Shown here: positions 32,265 through 41,412 of the stretch, piece by piece
Numbering within the stretch: position 1 is the first letter of the stretch
How the letters are laid out: every line of letters starts with the position of its first letter
Source of the DNA: Streptomyces actinomycinicus
GTDB lineage: Bacteria > Actinomycetota > Actinomycetes > Streptomycetales > Streptomycetaceae
NCBI RefSeq assembly: GCF_016741775.1
Contig: NZ_JAERRK010000005.1
Span: forward strand, 124,001-188,000
Direction of reading: 5' to 3'
DNA length: 64,000 nucleotides
Program-made: the position numbers and the translations under genes
The notes under the pieces: generated by a model
Told to the model about the DNA's origin: nothing
Seen by the model: only the letters and a program-made list of their open reading frames with translations
Database searches by the model: none

Positions 32265-32396
32265 GATGGTCTGCTGCTCCGATCAAACCGCTGCCGAAGT
32301 GTCCCCCCGCATCCTACGGCGGCCGTCCGCGCAGGCTGCTGTGGGAGGATCGGTGTACTCACCCCGTACAACGTCGCACCCACGAGGAGCGTGCCC

Positions 32397-33752
32397 ATGT
32401 CGTCGAATCCGGTCGCCGAGACCGTGGCTTCGCTGCTGCCCCGGGCCAAGGCGGAGCTGGCCGAGCTGGTCGCCTTCAAGTCGGTGGCGGACTTCGCGCA
32501 GTTCCCGAGGAGCGAGAGCGAGGGTGCCGCGCGCTGGATCGCCGACGCGCTGAGCGCGGAGGGCTTCGTCGACGTCGCGCTGCTGGACACCCCGGACGGC
32601 ACGCAGTCCGTCTACGGCCGGCTGCCGGGCCCCGAGGGTGCCAAAACGGTTCTTCTCTATGCGCACTACGACGTCCAGCCTCCGCTGGACGAGGCCGGCT
32701 GGACCACCCCGCCGTTCGAGCTGACCGAGCGCGACGGCCGCTGGTACGGCCGCGGGACCGCCGACTGCAAGGGCGGATTCCTCATGCACCTGCTCGCGCT
32801 GCGCGCCCTCAAGGCGAACGGCGGTGTGCCGGTGCACGTCAAGGTGATCGTGGAAGGCTCGGAGGAGCAGGGCACCGGTGGTCTGGAGCGGTACGCCGAG
32901 CAGCACCCCGAGCTGCTGGCGGCCGACACGATCGTCATCGGCGACGCGGGCAACTTCCGCGTGGGCCTGCCGACCGTGACGACCACCCTGCGCGGCATGA
33001 CCCTGGTGCGGGTGCAGGTCGACACGCTGGCCGGCAACCTGCACTCGGGACAGTTCGGCGGCGCCGCCCCGGACGCGCTGGCCGCGCTGATCCGGGTCCT
33101 GGACTCGCTGCGCGCCGAGGACGGCTCGACCACGGTCGACGGACTGGACTCCACGGCGCGGTGGGACGGTCTGGAGTACACGGAGCAGCAGTTCCGTACG
33201 GACGCCAAGGTGCTGGACGGCGTGGGACTGATCGGTGAGGGGTCGGTCGCCGACCGCATCTGGGCCCGCCCGGCCGTCACCGTCATCGGCATCGACTGCC
33301 CGCCGGTCGTCGGAGCCACCCCCTCCGTGCAGTCGAGCGCCCGCGCCCTGATCAGCCTGCGGGTGTCGCCGGGCATGAACGCGGCGGAGGCCACCAAGCT
33401 GCTGCAGGCGCACATCGAGGCCCACACGCCGTGGGGCGCCCGGGTCACCACCGAGCAGATCGGCCAGGGCCAGCCGTTCCGCGCCGACACCTCCAGCCCC
33501 GCCTACCAGGCGATGGCCGACGCGATGGCGGTCGCCTACCCGGGCGAGACGATGCAGTACGCCGGCCAGGGCGGCTCCATCCCGCTGTGCAACACCCTCG
33601 CCGGTCTGTACCCGCAGGCGGAGATCCTCCTCATCGGGCTCAGCGAGCCGGAGGCGCAGATCCACGCGGTCAACGAGAGCGTGTCCCCCGAGGAGCTGGA
33701 GCGGCTGTCGGTCGCCGAGGCGCTGTTCCTGCGCAACTACGCGGCGGGCTGA
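32397..33752 (+). CDS. M20-family metallopeptidase (dipeptidase)
   Basis: Zinc peptidase of 451 residues. Metal and catalytic residues are in YAHYDVQP (His and Asp), GRGTADCKGG (bridging Asp), EGSEEQGTGG (catalytic and metal Glu) and GDAGNF (metal Asp); the C-terminal metal His is in IHAVNES. A dimerisation domain lies between. Likely cleaves dipeptides in the cytosol; CNDP-like. ATG at 32397, after AGGAG. Followed by a terminator. Confidence 0.93.
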   Translation: MSSNPVAETVASLLPRAKAELAELVAFKSVADFAQFPRSESEGAARWIADALSAEGFVDVALLDTPDGTQSVYGRLPGPEGAKTVLLYAHYDVQPPLDEAGWTTPPFELTERDGRWYGRGTADCKGGFLMHLLALRALKANGGVPVHVKVIVEGSEEQGTGGLERYAEQHPELLAADTIVIGDAGNFRVGLPTVTTTLRGMTLVRVQVDTLAGNLHSGQFGGAAPDALAALIRVLDSLRAEDGSTTVDGLDSTARWDGLEYTEQQFRTDAKVLDGVGLIGEGSVADRIWARPAVTVIGIDCPPVVGATPSVQSSARALISLRVSPGMNAAEATKLLQAHIEAHTPWGARVTTEQIGQGQPFRADTSSPAYQAMADAMAVAYPGETMQYAGQGGSIPLCNTLAGLYPQAEILLIGLSEPEAQIHAVNESVSPEELERLSVAEALFLRNYAAG

Positions 33753-33770
33753 ACCCTTCTGCCCACGGCA

Positions 33771-33800
33771 GAGGACCCTCGCCCCCGGGCGGGGGTCCTC
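33771..33800 (+). terminator. Terminator after the M20 peptidase gene
   Basis: GAGGACCC (33771-33778) pairs with GGGTCCTC (33793-33800), and the stem continues inward through CGCCC/GGGCG after one T-G pair. It lies 18 bases after the stop and 15 bases before the next start, so read-through to the MBL gene is probably limited. Confidence 0.75.
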
Positions 33801-33814
33801 CCTACGGTCGCGGC

Positions 33815-34519
33815 ATGGACGTCATCGAACTGCTCCCCCGCCTCCACCTCTTGCGCTTCCCGGTCGGCCAGGCCTATCTCTGGCGCGACGACGAGGCGTT
33901 GACACTGATCGACGCCGGCACGGTCGGCTCCGGCCGGACCATCGCCGACGCGCTCACCCGGCTCGGGCACGCGCCGGGTGACCTGCGGCGGATCGTCCTG
34001 ACGCACTTCCACGAGGACCACGTGGGCGGCGCGGGCGAGCTGGCCGCGCTGACCGGGGCGGAGGTGCTGGCCCACCGGCTGGACGCGCCCTTCGTACGCG
34101 GCGAACTCCCCGGCCCGCCGCCGCGGTTCGAGGAGTGGGAGCTGCCCGTCCACGCGGAAGCGGTCAAGCACCTGCCCGAGGGCACGCCGGTGCCCCCGGC
34201 CGCCGTCACCGGCCTGTCGGACGGCGATGTGCTGGACTTCGGCGGTGGCACACGGGTGATCCACGTCCCCGGGCACACGGACGGCAGCATCGCGCTGTTC
34301 CTGCCCGAGGAGCGCGTGGTGTTCACCGGGGACACGGTCGCGGCGTCCCCGGTGGACGGGTCGGTGATACCGGGGGTGTTCAACCTGGACCGGGAGCAAC
34401 TCCTCCGCTCGCTCGGCCGGTTGGCGGACCTCGACGCGGAGGTGGCCTGCTTCGGGCACGGCGCGCCGGTGGTGGGGCGCGCCGCCACCGCGCTGCACGG
34501 GCTGGCGGCCGCGGTCTGA
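33815..34519 (+). CDS. Metallo-beta-lactamase-fold hydrolase
   Basis: Protein of 234 residues. Metal motif LTHFHEDHVGG (HxHxDH), later HVPGHTDGS (His), FTGDTV (Asp) and CFGHGAPV (His), a complete binuclear site. Glyoxalase II/AHL-lactonase-like size, but the substrate is unknown. ATG at 33815. Sits just after the M20 terminator; may have its own promoter in the hairpin region. Confidence 0.9.
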   Translation: MDVIELLPRLHLLRFPVGQAYLWRDDEALTLIDAGTVGSGRTIADALTRLGHAPGDLRRIVLTHFHEDHVGGAGELAALTGAEVLAHRLDAPFVRGELPGPPPRFEEWELPVHAEAVKHLPEGTPVPPAAVTGLSDGDVLDFGGGTRVIHVPGHTDGSIALFLPEERVVFTGDTVAASPVDGSVIPGVFNLDREQLLRSLGRLADLDAEVACFGHGAPVVGRAATALHGLAAAV

Positions 34520-34639
34520 GCCGGCGAGGCACGCGCTGCCGCCGGCGCCCGGAGTCCCACGCGACGAGGCCCCGGACGCCGGCGCCCGCACCGCAGGAGG
34601 GACCACCGCCACCGGTCACCCGCGCACCGCGGTGACCGC

Positions 34640-35683
34640 TCAGCCGACGGGCACTCCGGCCTCCAGGTACAGCGCGGCACCCCGCTCGCGCGCCCGCAGC
34701 GCCCAGCGCAGCCGCTCGTAGCGGACGGGCGGCAGCATCGCGGCGGCCTCCTGCTCGGTGGCGAACCGCCAGGCACGCAGCTCCGGGCCGGGCAGCAGCA
34801 CCCGGGAGGCCTCGCCGGACTCCAGCCGGCCGCCGTCGAACAGCAGCCGCAGCCCGCCGTAACCGGGCGGGGCGGGCCGCTCCCAGTCCACCACGAGCAG
34901 CCGGGGTACGTCCCGCAGCCGTATCCCCGTCTCCTCGGCGACCTCTCGCATCCCGGCGCGGGCCGGCGCCTCGCCCCGCTCCACCACGCCCCCGGGGAAC
35001 TCCCAGCCGGGCTTGTACGTGGGGTCGACGAGCAGCACCCGGTCCTGCTCGTCGAAGAGGAGAACCCCGGCGGCGAGGGTCTCGGCGGTCGGCTCCGGGG
35101 TCTGCACGATGTCGCAGGCGGGTACGGCGCCGCTGCCGACGGCTTCGGCGATGCGGGCGGCGGTCTCGTACGGGGTGAGGGCGCTGGTGTCGACGAGGTG
35201 GGCGTCGGCGGTCAGCCAGGTGGAGAGGGCGGCGCGGTAGGGCTCGATGTGGTCGTAGGCCCACTGGTGTGTCCGCAGTTCGCCGTCGGGCAGCTCGGGC
35301 GGGATCTCCCGCCCGGCTATCCGCTCGCGCAGGATCGTTTCGGCCGGGGCGAGGAGCAGATGGTGCACCGCTATCCTGCGGGCTGCGAGGCCGCCGAAGA
35401 TCTCGTCGCGGTACTCCTGGCGGAGCAGGGTCATGGGCACCACGAGAGTGCCGCCCAGCTCGGCGAGCACCGCGGCGGCGGTGTCGACGACCAGCCGGCG
35501 CCAGATCGGCAGGTCCTGGAAGTCGCCGACCTCGTCGAGGCGCTTGGGCGGCAGCAGGTGCGTGAGCCCCCCGCCGATGATCTCGGGGTCGAAGAGCGTG
35601 CTGTTCGGGATCAGCTCGATCAGTTCCCGTGCGGCGGTGGTCTTCCCCGCACCGAACGCGCCGTTGATCCAGACGACGGTCAC
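34640..35683 (-). CDS. P-loop kinase-like domain fused to a NUDIX hydrolase
   Basis: Protein of 347 residues. Residues 1-175 are a P-loop NTPase with Walker A INGAFGAGKTT near residue 8, resembling AAA/zeta-toxin or nucleoside kinase proteins. Residues 205-347 are a NUDIX hydrolase with a complete box GGVVERGEAPARAGMREV continuing AEETGI. The fusion suggests linked phosphoryl transfer and pyrophosphate hydrolysis on a nucleotide or sugar-nucleotide. GTG start at 35683 has GGGGGAG just upstream; an upstream in-frame extension is unlikely. Monocistronic. Confidence 0.88.
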   Translation of the reverse strand: MTVVWINGAFGAGKTTAARELIELIPNSTLFDPEIIGGGLTHLLPPKRLDEVGDFQDLPIWRRLVVDTAAAVLAELGGTLVVPMTLLRQEYRDEIFGGLAARRIAVHHLLLAPAETILRERIAGREIPPELPDGELRTHQWAYDHIEPYRAALSTWLTADAHLVDTSALTPYETAARIAEAVGSGAVPACDIVQTPEPTAETLAAGVLLFDEQDRVLLVDPTYKPGWEFPGGVVERGEAPARAGMREVAEETGIRLRDVPRLLVVDWERPAPPGYGGLRLLFDGGRLESGEASRVLLPGPELRAWRFATEQEAAAMLPPVRYERLRWALRARERGAALYLEAGVPVG

Positions 35684-35836
35684 GGACTCCCCCTCTTCTG
35701 TTTGGCCCCCTGAGGCTTGCCCGCTCCACCCTGCCACGGAAACCCCGTCCCGTTGAGGGCGCCTGTCCGTACACACAGGGGTGCCGGTGCCCCCTGCGGT
35801 GGGGGGCACCGGCACGCACGCCGTACGACTGCGGGT

Positions 35837-36061
35837 CTACTCCTGCCCGGCGTCGTCGTCGATGCCCAGGCTGTCCTGGCTGACGAGGCGGCCTGCCCCG
35901 TCGAGGGCGTCCGCGACGTGCAGGTCACCGAGCAGACCGTCTTCGGCCGCGTGGGACGGGGTGGGGAGCAGGCCGTCGTCCGCCGCGTGGGACGGGGTGA
36001 CGGCGGCCACGACGAATCCGGTGGCGAGGGAGGCGATGGCGAGCATGCTGCGCTTCTTCAT
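35837..36061 (-). CDS. Small secreted protein with internal duplication
   Basis: Protein of 74 residues with a signal peptide (MKKRSMLAIASLATGFVVAA, cleavage after TPSHA). The mature part is short, acidic and ends DDDAGQE. The segment TPSHAADDGLLP is repeated at once as TPSHAAEDGLLG by a 36-base DNA duplication, so the signal-cleavage site itself exists twice. No Cys, so it is not a typical short chaplin. Function unknown. The minus-strand ATG at 36061 is the only good start. Confidence 0.75.
   Translation of the reverse strand: MKKRSMLAIASLATGFVVAAVTPSHAADDGLLPTPSHAAEDGLLGDLHVADALDGAGRLVSQDSLGIDDDAGQE
35930..36001. repeat. 36-base tandem duplication in the small secreted protein gene
   Basis: Copies 35930-35965 and 35966-36001 share CCGCGTGGGACGGGGTG and differ at a handful of positions. 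They duplicate a 12-residue segment containing the predicted signal-peptidase site. Confidence 0.85.
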
Positions 36062-36258
36062 ACGCTGATCAACTGCGGAACGGCCCGGGGGTCACGCGGC
36101 GCACCGCAGTTCCGCCCGCGCCCCGGGGCACCCGCTACACCCCGCCTCCGCCACGTGCCGGTCCGCACGCCGGCGGGGAAATCTCCTGGCGGGGACGATC
36201 ACGGCACGGTTATCGTCCCAGGACCCCGACCGCCGTGACCGCCCAGAAAGGCGCAGCC

Positions 36259-36630
36259 ATGACCCGCCCCCGCTCCACCACCACGCTCTGGCGCCCGACG
36301 GGCCCGAAGGAGCTCGAGCTGGTACGGGACCTGGGATGGCGTGCCTGGCCGCCGCGGCTCCCGGAGCAGCCGATCTTCTATCCCGTACTCAACGAGGACT
36401 ACGCGATCCGCATCGCCCGGGACTGGAACGTCCGGCACGACGGCGCCGGTTTCGTGACCCGCTTCGAGGTCGACACCGAGTTCCTCGCCCGCTACCCGGT
36501 ACAGCAGGCCGGCGGCAGGACGATCCTGGAACTGTGGGTCCCGGCGGAGGAACTGCCCGAGTTCAACACGCACATCGTCGGCCGCATCGAGGTCGTGCAC
36601 GAGTTCCGGCCGGCGCCTGAGGGCGCCTGA
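36259..36630 (+). CDS. Conserved hypothetical protein (often labelled ADP-ribosylation/crystallin J1)
   Basis: Protein of 123 residues with a compact conserved core: TTLWRPTGPKELELVRDLGW, PEQPIFYPVLNEDYAIRIAR, TRFEVDTEFLARYPVQQAGG and LWVPAEELPEFNTHIVG. I recall relatives with the database label given above, which does not establish a function. It lacks the size and metal site of ADP-ribosylglycohydrolases. ATG at 36259 follows AAAGGCGC; a GTG at 36235 is possible. Monocistronic. Confidence 0.75.
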   Translation: MTRPRSTTTLWRPTGPKELELVRDLGWRAWPPRLPEQPIFYPVLNEDYAIRIARDWNVRHDGAGFVTRFEVDTEFLARYPVQQAGGRTILELWVPAEELPEFNTHIVGRIEVVHEFRPAPEGA

Positions 36631-36643
36631 GCGATAAGCGGGG

Positions 36644-36705
36644 CTCCGGCGCCACGGCCCGCGCAAGGCGCCCCGGGACTCCGGCGCCACGGCCCGCCCA
36701 AGGCG
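36644..36705. repeat. Direct repeat upstream of the alpha-galactosidase gene
   Basis: Two 27-base copies (36644-36670 and 36679-36705, beginning CTCCGGCGCCACGGCCCG) differ at one position, with a period of 35 bases. They lie in the 297-base gap before the alpha-galactosidase gene. The rest of the gap contains a TACCGT hexamer near 36828 that could be a -10 box. Confidence 0.75.
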
Positions 36706-36927
36706 TCCGAAACCAACACTTCCGAACGCAGCCTCACGCTGCCGGGGCCCAATCGCCGTAGTGTCAAGGTTTCTGACGGGTAGTGACCGGGCAAGGCGCA
36801 CCTCTTCCAACAGACTCCGACACGTCCTACCGTAAGCGCGCACCGATGACGCGTACATGTCGCTCGGCGTCGGCCGGGCCGTCGCATGCCGTCATCCCGC
36901 CTTACGCGAGTCGGAGGAACGTCAACG

Positions 36928-38991
36928 ATGCGTCGACCTCACACCCGCACCACCAGCACCACCCGCCGGAGAGTGGCCGGCGCGTTCGCCGCGGGGCTGC
37001 TGTGCGCGGCCGGCCTCGCCGCACCCGCCCTCGCCGCACCCGCTCCGGCCGCGCCCGCCGTCCTCGACGCGCCCGCCGCGGCCGAGGCGGCCCCGGGGCC
37101 GGCCGAAGGTCTGGCCGCGACCCCGCCCATGGGCTTCAACAACTGGAACTCCACGCACTGCCGTGCCGAGTTCGACGAGGCCATGGTCAAGGGCATCGCG
37201 GACCTCTTCGTCGAGAAGGGCCTGAAGGACGCGGGCTACCGGTACGTCAACCTCGACGACTGCTGGGCCCTGCCGCACCGCGACACCGACGGCAAGCTGG
37301 TGCCCGACCCCGTGCGCTTCCCGGGCGGGATCAAGGCGGTCGCGGACTACGTCCACGCCAAGGGGCTCAAGCTCGGCATCTACACCAGCGCCGGCATCAA
37401 GACCTGCAACAGCGCAGGCTTCCCGGGGGCGCTGGGGCACGAATACAGCGACGCGCGGCAGTTCGCCGACTGGGGCGTGGACTACCTGAAGTACGACAAC
37501 TGCAACAACATGGGCGTGGACGCCCGGCAGCGCTACCGGACCATGCGCGACGCGCTCGAGGCGACCGGACGCCCCATGATCTACAGCATCTGCGAATGGG
37601 GCGAGAACAAGCCCTGGGAGTGGGCCTCGGGCGTCGGCCACCTGTGGCGTACCACCGGGGACATCAGCGACAGCTGGAGTTCCATGCTGTCCATCCTGAA
37701 GCAGAACCTCCCCCTCGCGCCGTACGCCGGCCCCGGCCACTGGAACGACCCCGACATGCTGGAGGTCGGCAACGGCGGCATGACGGACACCGAGTACCGC
37801 TCGCACTTCTCCCTCTGGTCGGTCATGGCGGCGCCGCTGCTCATCGGCACCGACCTGCGCAAGGCCACCCCGGCGACCTTCGACATCCTGGGCAACAAGG
37901 AGGTCGTCGCCGTCGACCAGGACCCGCTCGGCAAACAGGGCACGGTCGTCAGCTCCGCGGGCGGACGCTGGGTCGTCGCCAAGGAGATGAAGGACGGGAG
38001 CCGCGCGGTCGCCCTCTTCAACGAATCCGGCACCGCCCAGCGGATCACTACCAGCGCGAACGCCCTCGGCCTGCCCGACGCCGACGCCTACACCCTGCGC
38101 GACCTGTGGCAGCACCGCGGCTTCAACACCGCCGGCACCATCGCCGCGACCGTCCCCGCCCACGGCACCGTCCTGCTGCGGGTCGCGGCGGATCCGGACT
38201 GGGCCGCCCAGCCGCCCGCCGTCGACCTAGGCCTGGACGGCAGCCCGCTGCTCGAGGCGGCCACCCCGGCCACGCTGACCAGCGTCGTCACCGACCTCGG
38301 CCGCACCCCCGCGCGCCGCGTCTCGGTGTCCCTGACCGGCCCCGACGGCTGGACTTTCAGGCCCACCACGGCGACCTCGGCCACCGCTCTCACCACCGGC
38401 AGGTCCCTGCGCACCGGCTGGCGCGTGACGGCTCCGGCCGGAACCCCGGCCGGCCCCTACGGCCTCACCCTGCGGACGAGTTACCGCTCGCCCGCCGGTC
38501 AGCGCGTGACCAGCACGCTCCCGCTCACCGCGTCCGTCGTCGTGGCACCGCCCGCCGGAACGTCGTACCTCGGCGACCTGCCGTGGCTCTCGGCGACCAG
38601 CGGCTGGGGGCCGGTGGAACGCGACACCAGCAACGGGGAGAGCGCCGCGGGCGACGGGCGTCCGATCACCATCGGCGGGACGGTGTACGGCAAGGGGCTC
38701 GGTGTGCACGCGCTCAGCGAGGTCTCCTTCTACACCGGGAAAACCTGCGAGAAGGTCACCGCCGACGTGGGCGTGGACGACGAGAAGAACACGAAGGGCA
38801 CCGTCGCCTTCGAGATCTGGGCGGACGGCACCGAGGCCGCCGCCACCGGCGTCCTCTCCCATGCGATGCCCGCCCAGCGGGTCACCGCCGACGTCACCGG
38901 CGCCCAGGTGGTCCGGCTCGTCGTCACCGACGGCGGGGACGGCGTCGACTCGGACCACGCGGACTGGGCGGACGCCCGCCTGACCTGCTGA
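36928..38991 (+). CDS. Secreted GH27 alpha-galactosidase with NEW3 and NPCBM domains
   Basis: Exported glycoside hydrolase of 687 residues. The signal peptide carries an RRR pair (TTRRRVAGAFAAGLL), so Tat export is plausible. GH27 catalytic domain at about 60-330: nucleophile Asp190 in YLKYDNC and acid/base Asp245 in WRTTGDISDSW. Then a beta domain, a NEW3-type domain near 420-525, and a C-terminal NPCBM carbohydrate-binding domain (YGKGLGVHALSEVSFY). It releases alpha-galactose from plant oligosaccharides or galactomannan. GGAGGAA precedes the ATG at 36928. The ROK kinase and LacI genes downstream suggest a sugar-use locus. Confidence 0.94.
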   Translation: MRRPHTRTTSTTRRRVAGAFAAGLLCAAGLAAPALAAPAPAAPAVLDAPAAAEAAPGPAEGLAATPPMGFNNWNSTHCRAEFDEAMVKGIADLFVEKGLKDAGYRYVNLDDCWALPHRDTDGKLVPDPVRFPGGIKAVADYVHAKGLKLGIYTSAGIKTCNSAGFPGALGHEYSDARQFADWGVDYLKYDNCNNMGVDARQRYRTMRDALEATGRPMIYSICEWGENKPWEWASGVGHLWRTTGDISDSWSSMLSILKQNLPLAPYAGPGHWNDPDMLEVGNGGMTDTEYRSHFSLWSVMAAPLLIGTDLRKATPATFDILGNKEVVAVDQDPLGKQGTVVSSAGGRWVVAKEMKDGSRAVALFNESGTAQRITTSANALGLPDADAYTLRDLWQHRGFNTAGTIAATVPAHGTVLLRVAADPDWAAQPPAVDLGLDGSPLLEAATPATLTSVVTDLGRTPARRVSVSLTGPDGWTFRPTTATSATALTTGRSLRTGWRVTAPAGTPAGPYGLTLRTSYRSPAGQRVTSTLPLTASVVVAPPAGTSYLGDLPWLSATSGWGPVERDTSNGESAAGDGRPITIGGTVYGKGLGVHALSEVSFYTGKTCEKVTADVGVDDEKNTKGTVAFEIWADGTEAAATGVLSHAMPAQRVTADVTGAQVVRLVVTDGGDGVDSDHADWADARLTC

Positions 38992-39195
38992 CGCCCGCAG
39001 GGCCGGCACCCGGCCGCCGACGCTCCCAGGGCCCGCACCCGATGTCGCTGACGGCGACAAGGCCGACGCCCGTCCGCCGATGCCCGTCCGAGCCCCGCCG
39101 CACCCGGCGCCCCGCACGGCCGACGGCGCCCGCGATGCCGGCGTCCGGCCGAGTCGCCGGGCGCCCACCTGCCGTCGCCGCCGGGCCGCCGGCGG

Positions 39196-40149
39196 CTACA
39201 GGCTCGCCGCGGTCGTGTCCGGCCTGCGGGCCAGCGCGGCCGCGGCGGCGCCGACCAGCCCCGCGTCGGTGCCGGTCTGCGCGGGCACGACGGTGAGCCG
39301 CTGCACGAAGGAGAGGGTCGCGTAGTCGGAGAGGGCCTTGCGCAGCGGCGTGAGGAGGATGTCGCCGGCCTTGCCCACACCCCCGCCGATCACGGCGATG
39401 TCGATCTCGACCAGCGTCGCGGTGGCGGCGATGCCGGCGGCCAGTGCCCGCGCCGCCCGTTCGAAGGAGGCCACCGCCACCGGGTCGCCCGCGCGGGCGG
39501 CCGCGGCCACCGCGGCCGCCGAGGTGTCGCCGTCGGGCCCGGGCCGCCAGCCCTGCTCCAGCGCGCGGCGGGCGATGTTGGGGCCGCTGGCGATGCGCTC
39601 CACGCAGCCGCGCGAGCCGCACGGGCACGGGTCGCCGTCCAGGTCGACGCTGATGTGGCCGATGTGCCCGGCGTTGCCGGTCGGCCCCGGGTGCAGCCGC
39701 CCGCCCAGGACGAGGCCGCCGCCCACCCCGGTCGAAACGACCATGCACAGCGCGTTGTCGTGGCCGCGGGCGGCACCCTGCCAGTGCTCGGCCGCCGTGA
39801 TCGCGACGCCGTCGCCGATCAGCTCCACCGGCAGCCCGCCGGTGGCCGCGCGCACCCGCTCGACCAGCGGGAAGTCACGCCAGCCCGGCACGTTCACCGG
39901 ACTGACGGTGCCCGCCGAGGCGTCCACCGGGCCGGCGCTGCCGATGCCGACGGAGCCGGCGCGTCCCCACAGCGGCGAGCCGGCGAGGTCGCCGAGCACC
40001 TCCGCCACCGCCCGCATGACCGTTTCGCCGTCCTGCCGTGCGGGCGTGGCCCGCTGGGTCCGGGCATGTATCCGTCCGTCGCCGTCCACCAGCGCGCCGG
40101 CGATCTTGGTACCGCCGATGTCCAGGGCCGCCACGAGGTCGGTGTGCAT
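39196..40149 (-). CDS. ROK-family sugar kinase (glucokinase type)
   Basis: Cytosolic kinase of 317 residues. Phosphate motif ALDIGGTKIAGALVDGDG at about 8-25, substrate GNAGHIGHI with zinc His162, and zinc Cys cluster CPCGSRGC (175-182). No helix-turn-helix, so it is an enzyme rather than a repressor. Probably phosphorylates glucose or a related hexose. GGGGAG lies 10 bases before the ATG at 40149. Divergent from the LacI gene across a palindromic operator. Confidence 0.9.
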   Translation of the reverse strand: MHTDLVAALDIGGTKIAGALVDGDGRIHARTQRATPARQDGETVMRAVAEVLGDLAGSPLWGRAGSVGIGSAGPVDASAGTVSPVNVPGWRDFPLVERVRAATGGLPVELIGDGVAITAAEHWQGAARGHDNALCMVVSTGVGGGLVLGGRLHPGPTGNAGHIGHISVDLDGDPCPCGSRGCVERIASGPNIARRALEQGWRPGPDGDTSAAAVAAAARAGDPVAVASFERAARALAAGIAATATLVEIDIAVIGGGVGKAGDILLTPLRKALSDYATLSFVQRLTVVPAQTGTDAGLVGAAAAALARRPDTTAASL

Positions 40150-40252
40150 CAGAGTCAGATCTCCCCGTTGAAGCTTGAAAGCGAAGAAAGGCAGCCGGTC
40201 AAGCGGTGGGGGCGCAGGCCGGAGACAGCGGTGGACAGTCTCTCCCGCATCT

Positions 40253-40264
40253 GACAACGTTGTC
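40253..40264. promoter_or_regulatory. LacI-type operator
   Basis: The perfect palindrome GACAACGTTGTC has the central AACGTT with CpG centre typical of LacI-family operators. It lies 104 bases from the ROK kinase start and 97 bases from the LacI start, in the only gap the two genes share. Confidence 0.7.
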
Positions 40265-40360
40265 CAGGCTCTATGCTCGACGCCACATCCTCATACAAGC
40301 CCACGGATCACGCACCACCTCCCGTGGAGAGATACGGACGAGAGACAGGACCGACGCATC

Positions 40361-41410
40361 GTGCCCGAGACCACCCGCCGTACAGAGCGCCTCCCCGGGA
40401 ACCGGTACGGCAACCGCCCGACGATGAAGGACGTGGCGGCGCGCGCCGGTGTGGGCCTGAAGACGGTGTCGCGGGTGGTGAACGGCGAGCCCGGAGTCAC
40501 CCCCGACACCGAGCGCCGGGTGCAGGAGGCCATCGACGCGCTGGGCTTCCGCCGCAACGACAGCGCCCGGGTGCTGCGCAAGGGCCGTACGGCCAGCATC
40601 GGGCTGGTCCTGGAGGATCTCGCGGACCCGTTCTACGGCCCGCTCAGCCGTGCCGTGGAGGAGGTCGCCCGCGCCCACGGGGCGCTGCTGATCAACGGGT
40701 CCAGCGCCGAGGACCCGGAGCGCGAGCAGGAGCTGGCGCTGGCCCTGTGCGCGCGCCGGGTGGACGGTCTGGTGGTGATCCCGGCCGGGGACGACCACCG
40801 CTATCTCGAGCCGGAGATCAGGGCCGGGGTGGCGACCGTGTTCGTGGACCGCCCGGCGGGCCGGATCGACGCCGACGTGGTCCTGTCCGACAACTACGGC
40901 GGCGCGCGCGGCGGTGTCGCCCACCTCATCGCGCACGGCCACCGCCGGATCGGGTTCATCGGCGACATGCCCCGCATCCACACCGCCGCCGAACGGCTGC
41001 GCGGCTACCGGGCCGCCATGGAGGACGCGGGGATACCGGTCGAGGAGCGCTGGATGTCCCTCGGTGCGACGAACCCCGAGCGGGTGCGGCGGGCGGCCGA
41101 GGAGATGCTGTCCGGGCCCGATCCCGTCACCGCCGTCTTCACCGGCAACAACCGGGTCACGGTCACGGTGATCCGGGTCCTCGCCGAGCAGTCCCGCCGG
41201 GTCGCGCTCGTCGGCTTCGACGACATCGAGCTGGCCGATCTGCTGCAGCCGGGCGTCACGGTGGTGGCGCAGGACGCGGCGGCCCTGGGCCGTACCGCCG
41301 CCGAGCGGCTCTTCCGTCAGCTGGACGGCACGCTCGTGGCGCCCGAGCGGATCGAGCTGCCGACCCGGCTGATCAGCCGCGGATCGGGCGAGCTGCCACC
41401 GGCGGACTGA
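40361..41410 (+). CDS. LacI-family transcriptional regulator
   Basis: Regulator of 349 residues. Helix-turn-helix PTMKDVAARAGVGLKTVSRVVNGE at about 20-43, hinge with RRNDSARVLRKG, then a periplasmic-binding-protein-like sensor (VDGLVVIPAG, VFVDRP, VGFDDIE). GTG at 40361, preceded by ACAGGA; the frame stays open upstream through the operator, which is unlikely to be translated. Controls the divergent sugar kinase and probably itself. Whether it also controls the alpha-galactosidase is open, since I see no matching palindrome there. Confidence 0.9.
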   Translation: MPETTRRTERLPGNRYGNRPTMKDVAARAGVGLKTVSRVVNGEPGVTPDTERRVQEAIDALGFRRNDSARVLRKGRTASIGLVLEDLADPFYGPLSRAVEEVARAHGALLINGSSAEDPEREQELALALCARRVDGLVVIPAGDDHRYLEPEIRAGVATVFVDRPAGRIDADVVLSDNYGGARGGVAHLIAHGHRRIGFIGDMPRIHTAAERLRGYRAAMEDAGIPVEERWMSLGATNPERVRRAAEEMLSGPDPVTAVFTGNNRVTVTVIRVLAEQSRRVALVGFDDIELADLLQPGVTVVAQDAAALGRTAAERLFRQLDGTLVAPERIELPTRLISRGSGELPPAD

Positions 41411-41412
41411 GC

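Noticed and set aside
31098..32396. Apparent 430-residue N-terminal extension of the M20 peptidase
   Set aside because: It is antisense to the geranylgeranyl reductase family gene. The peptidase fold starts at the ATG at 32397, after a good ribosome site.
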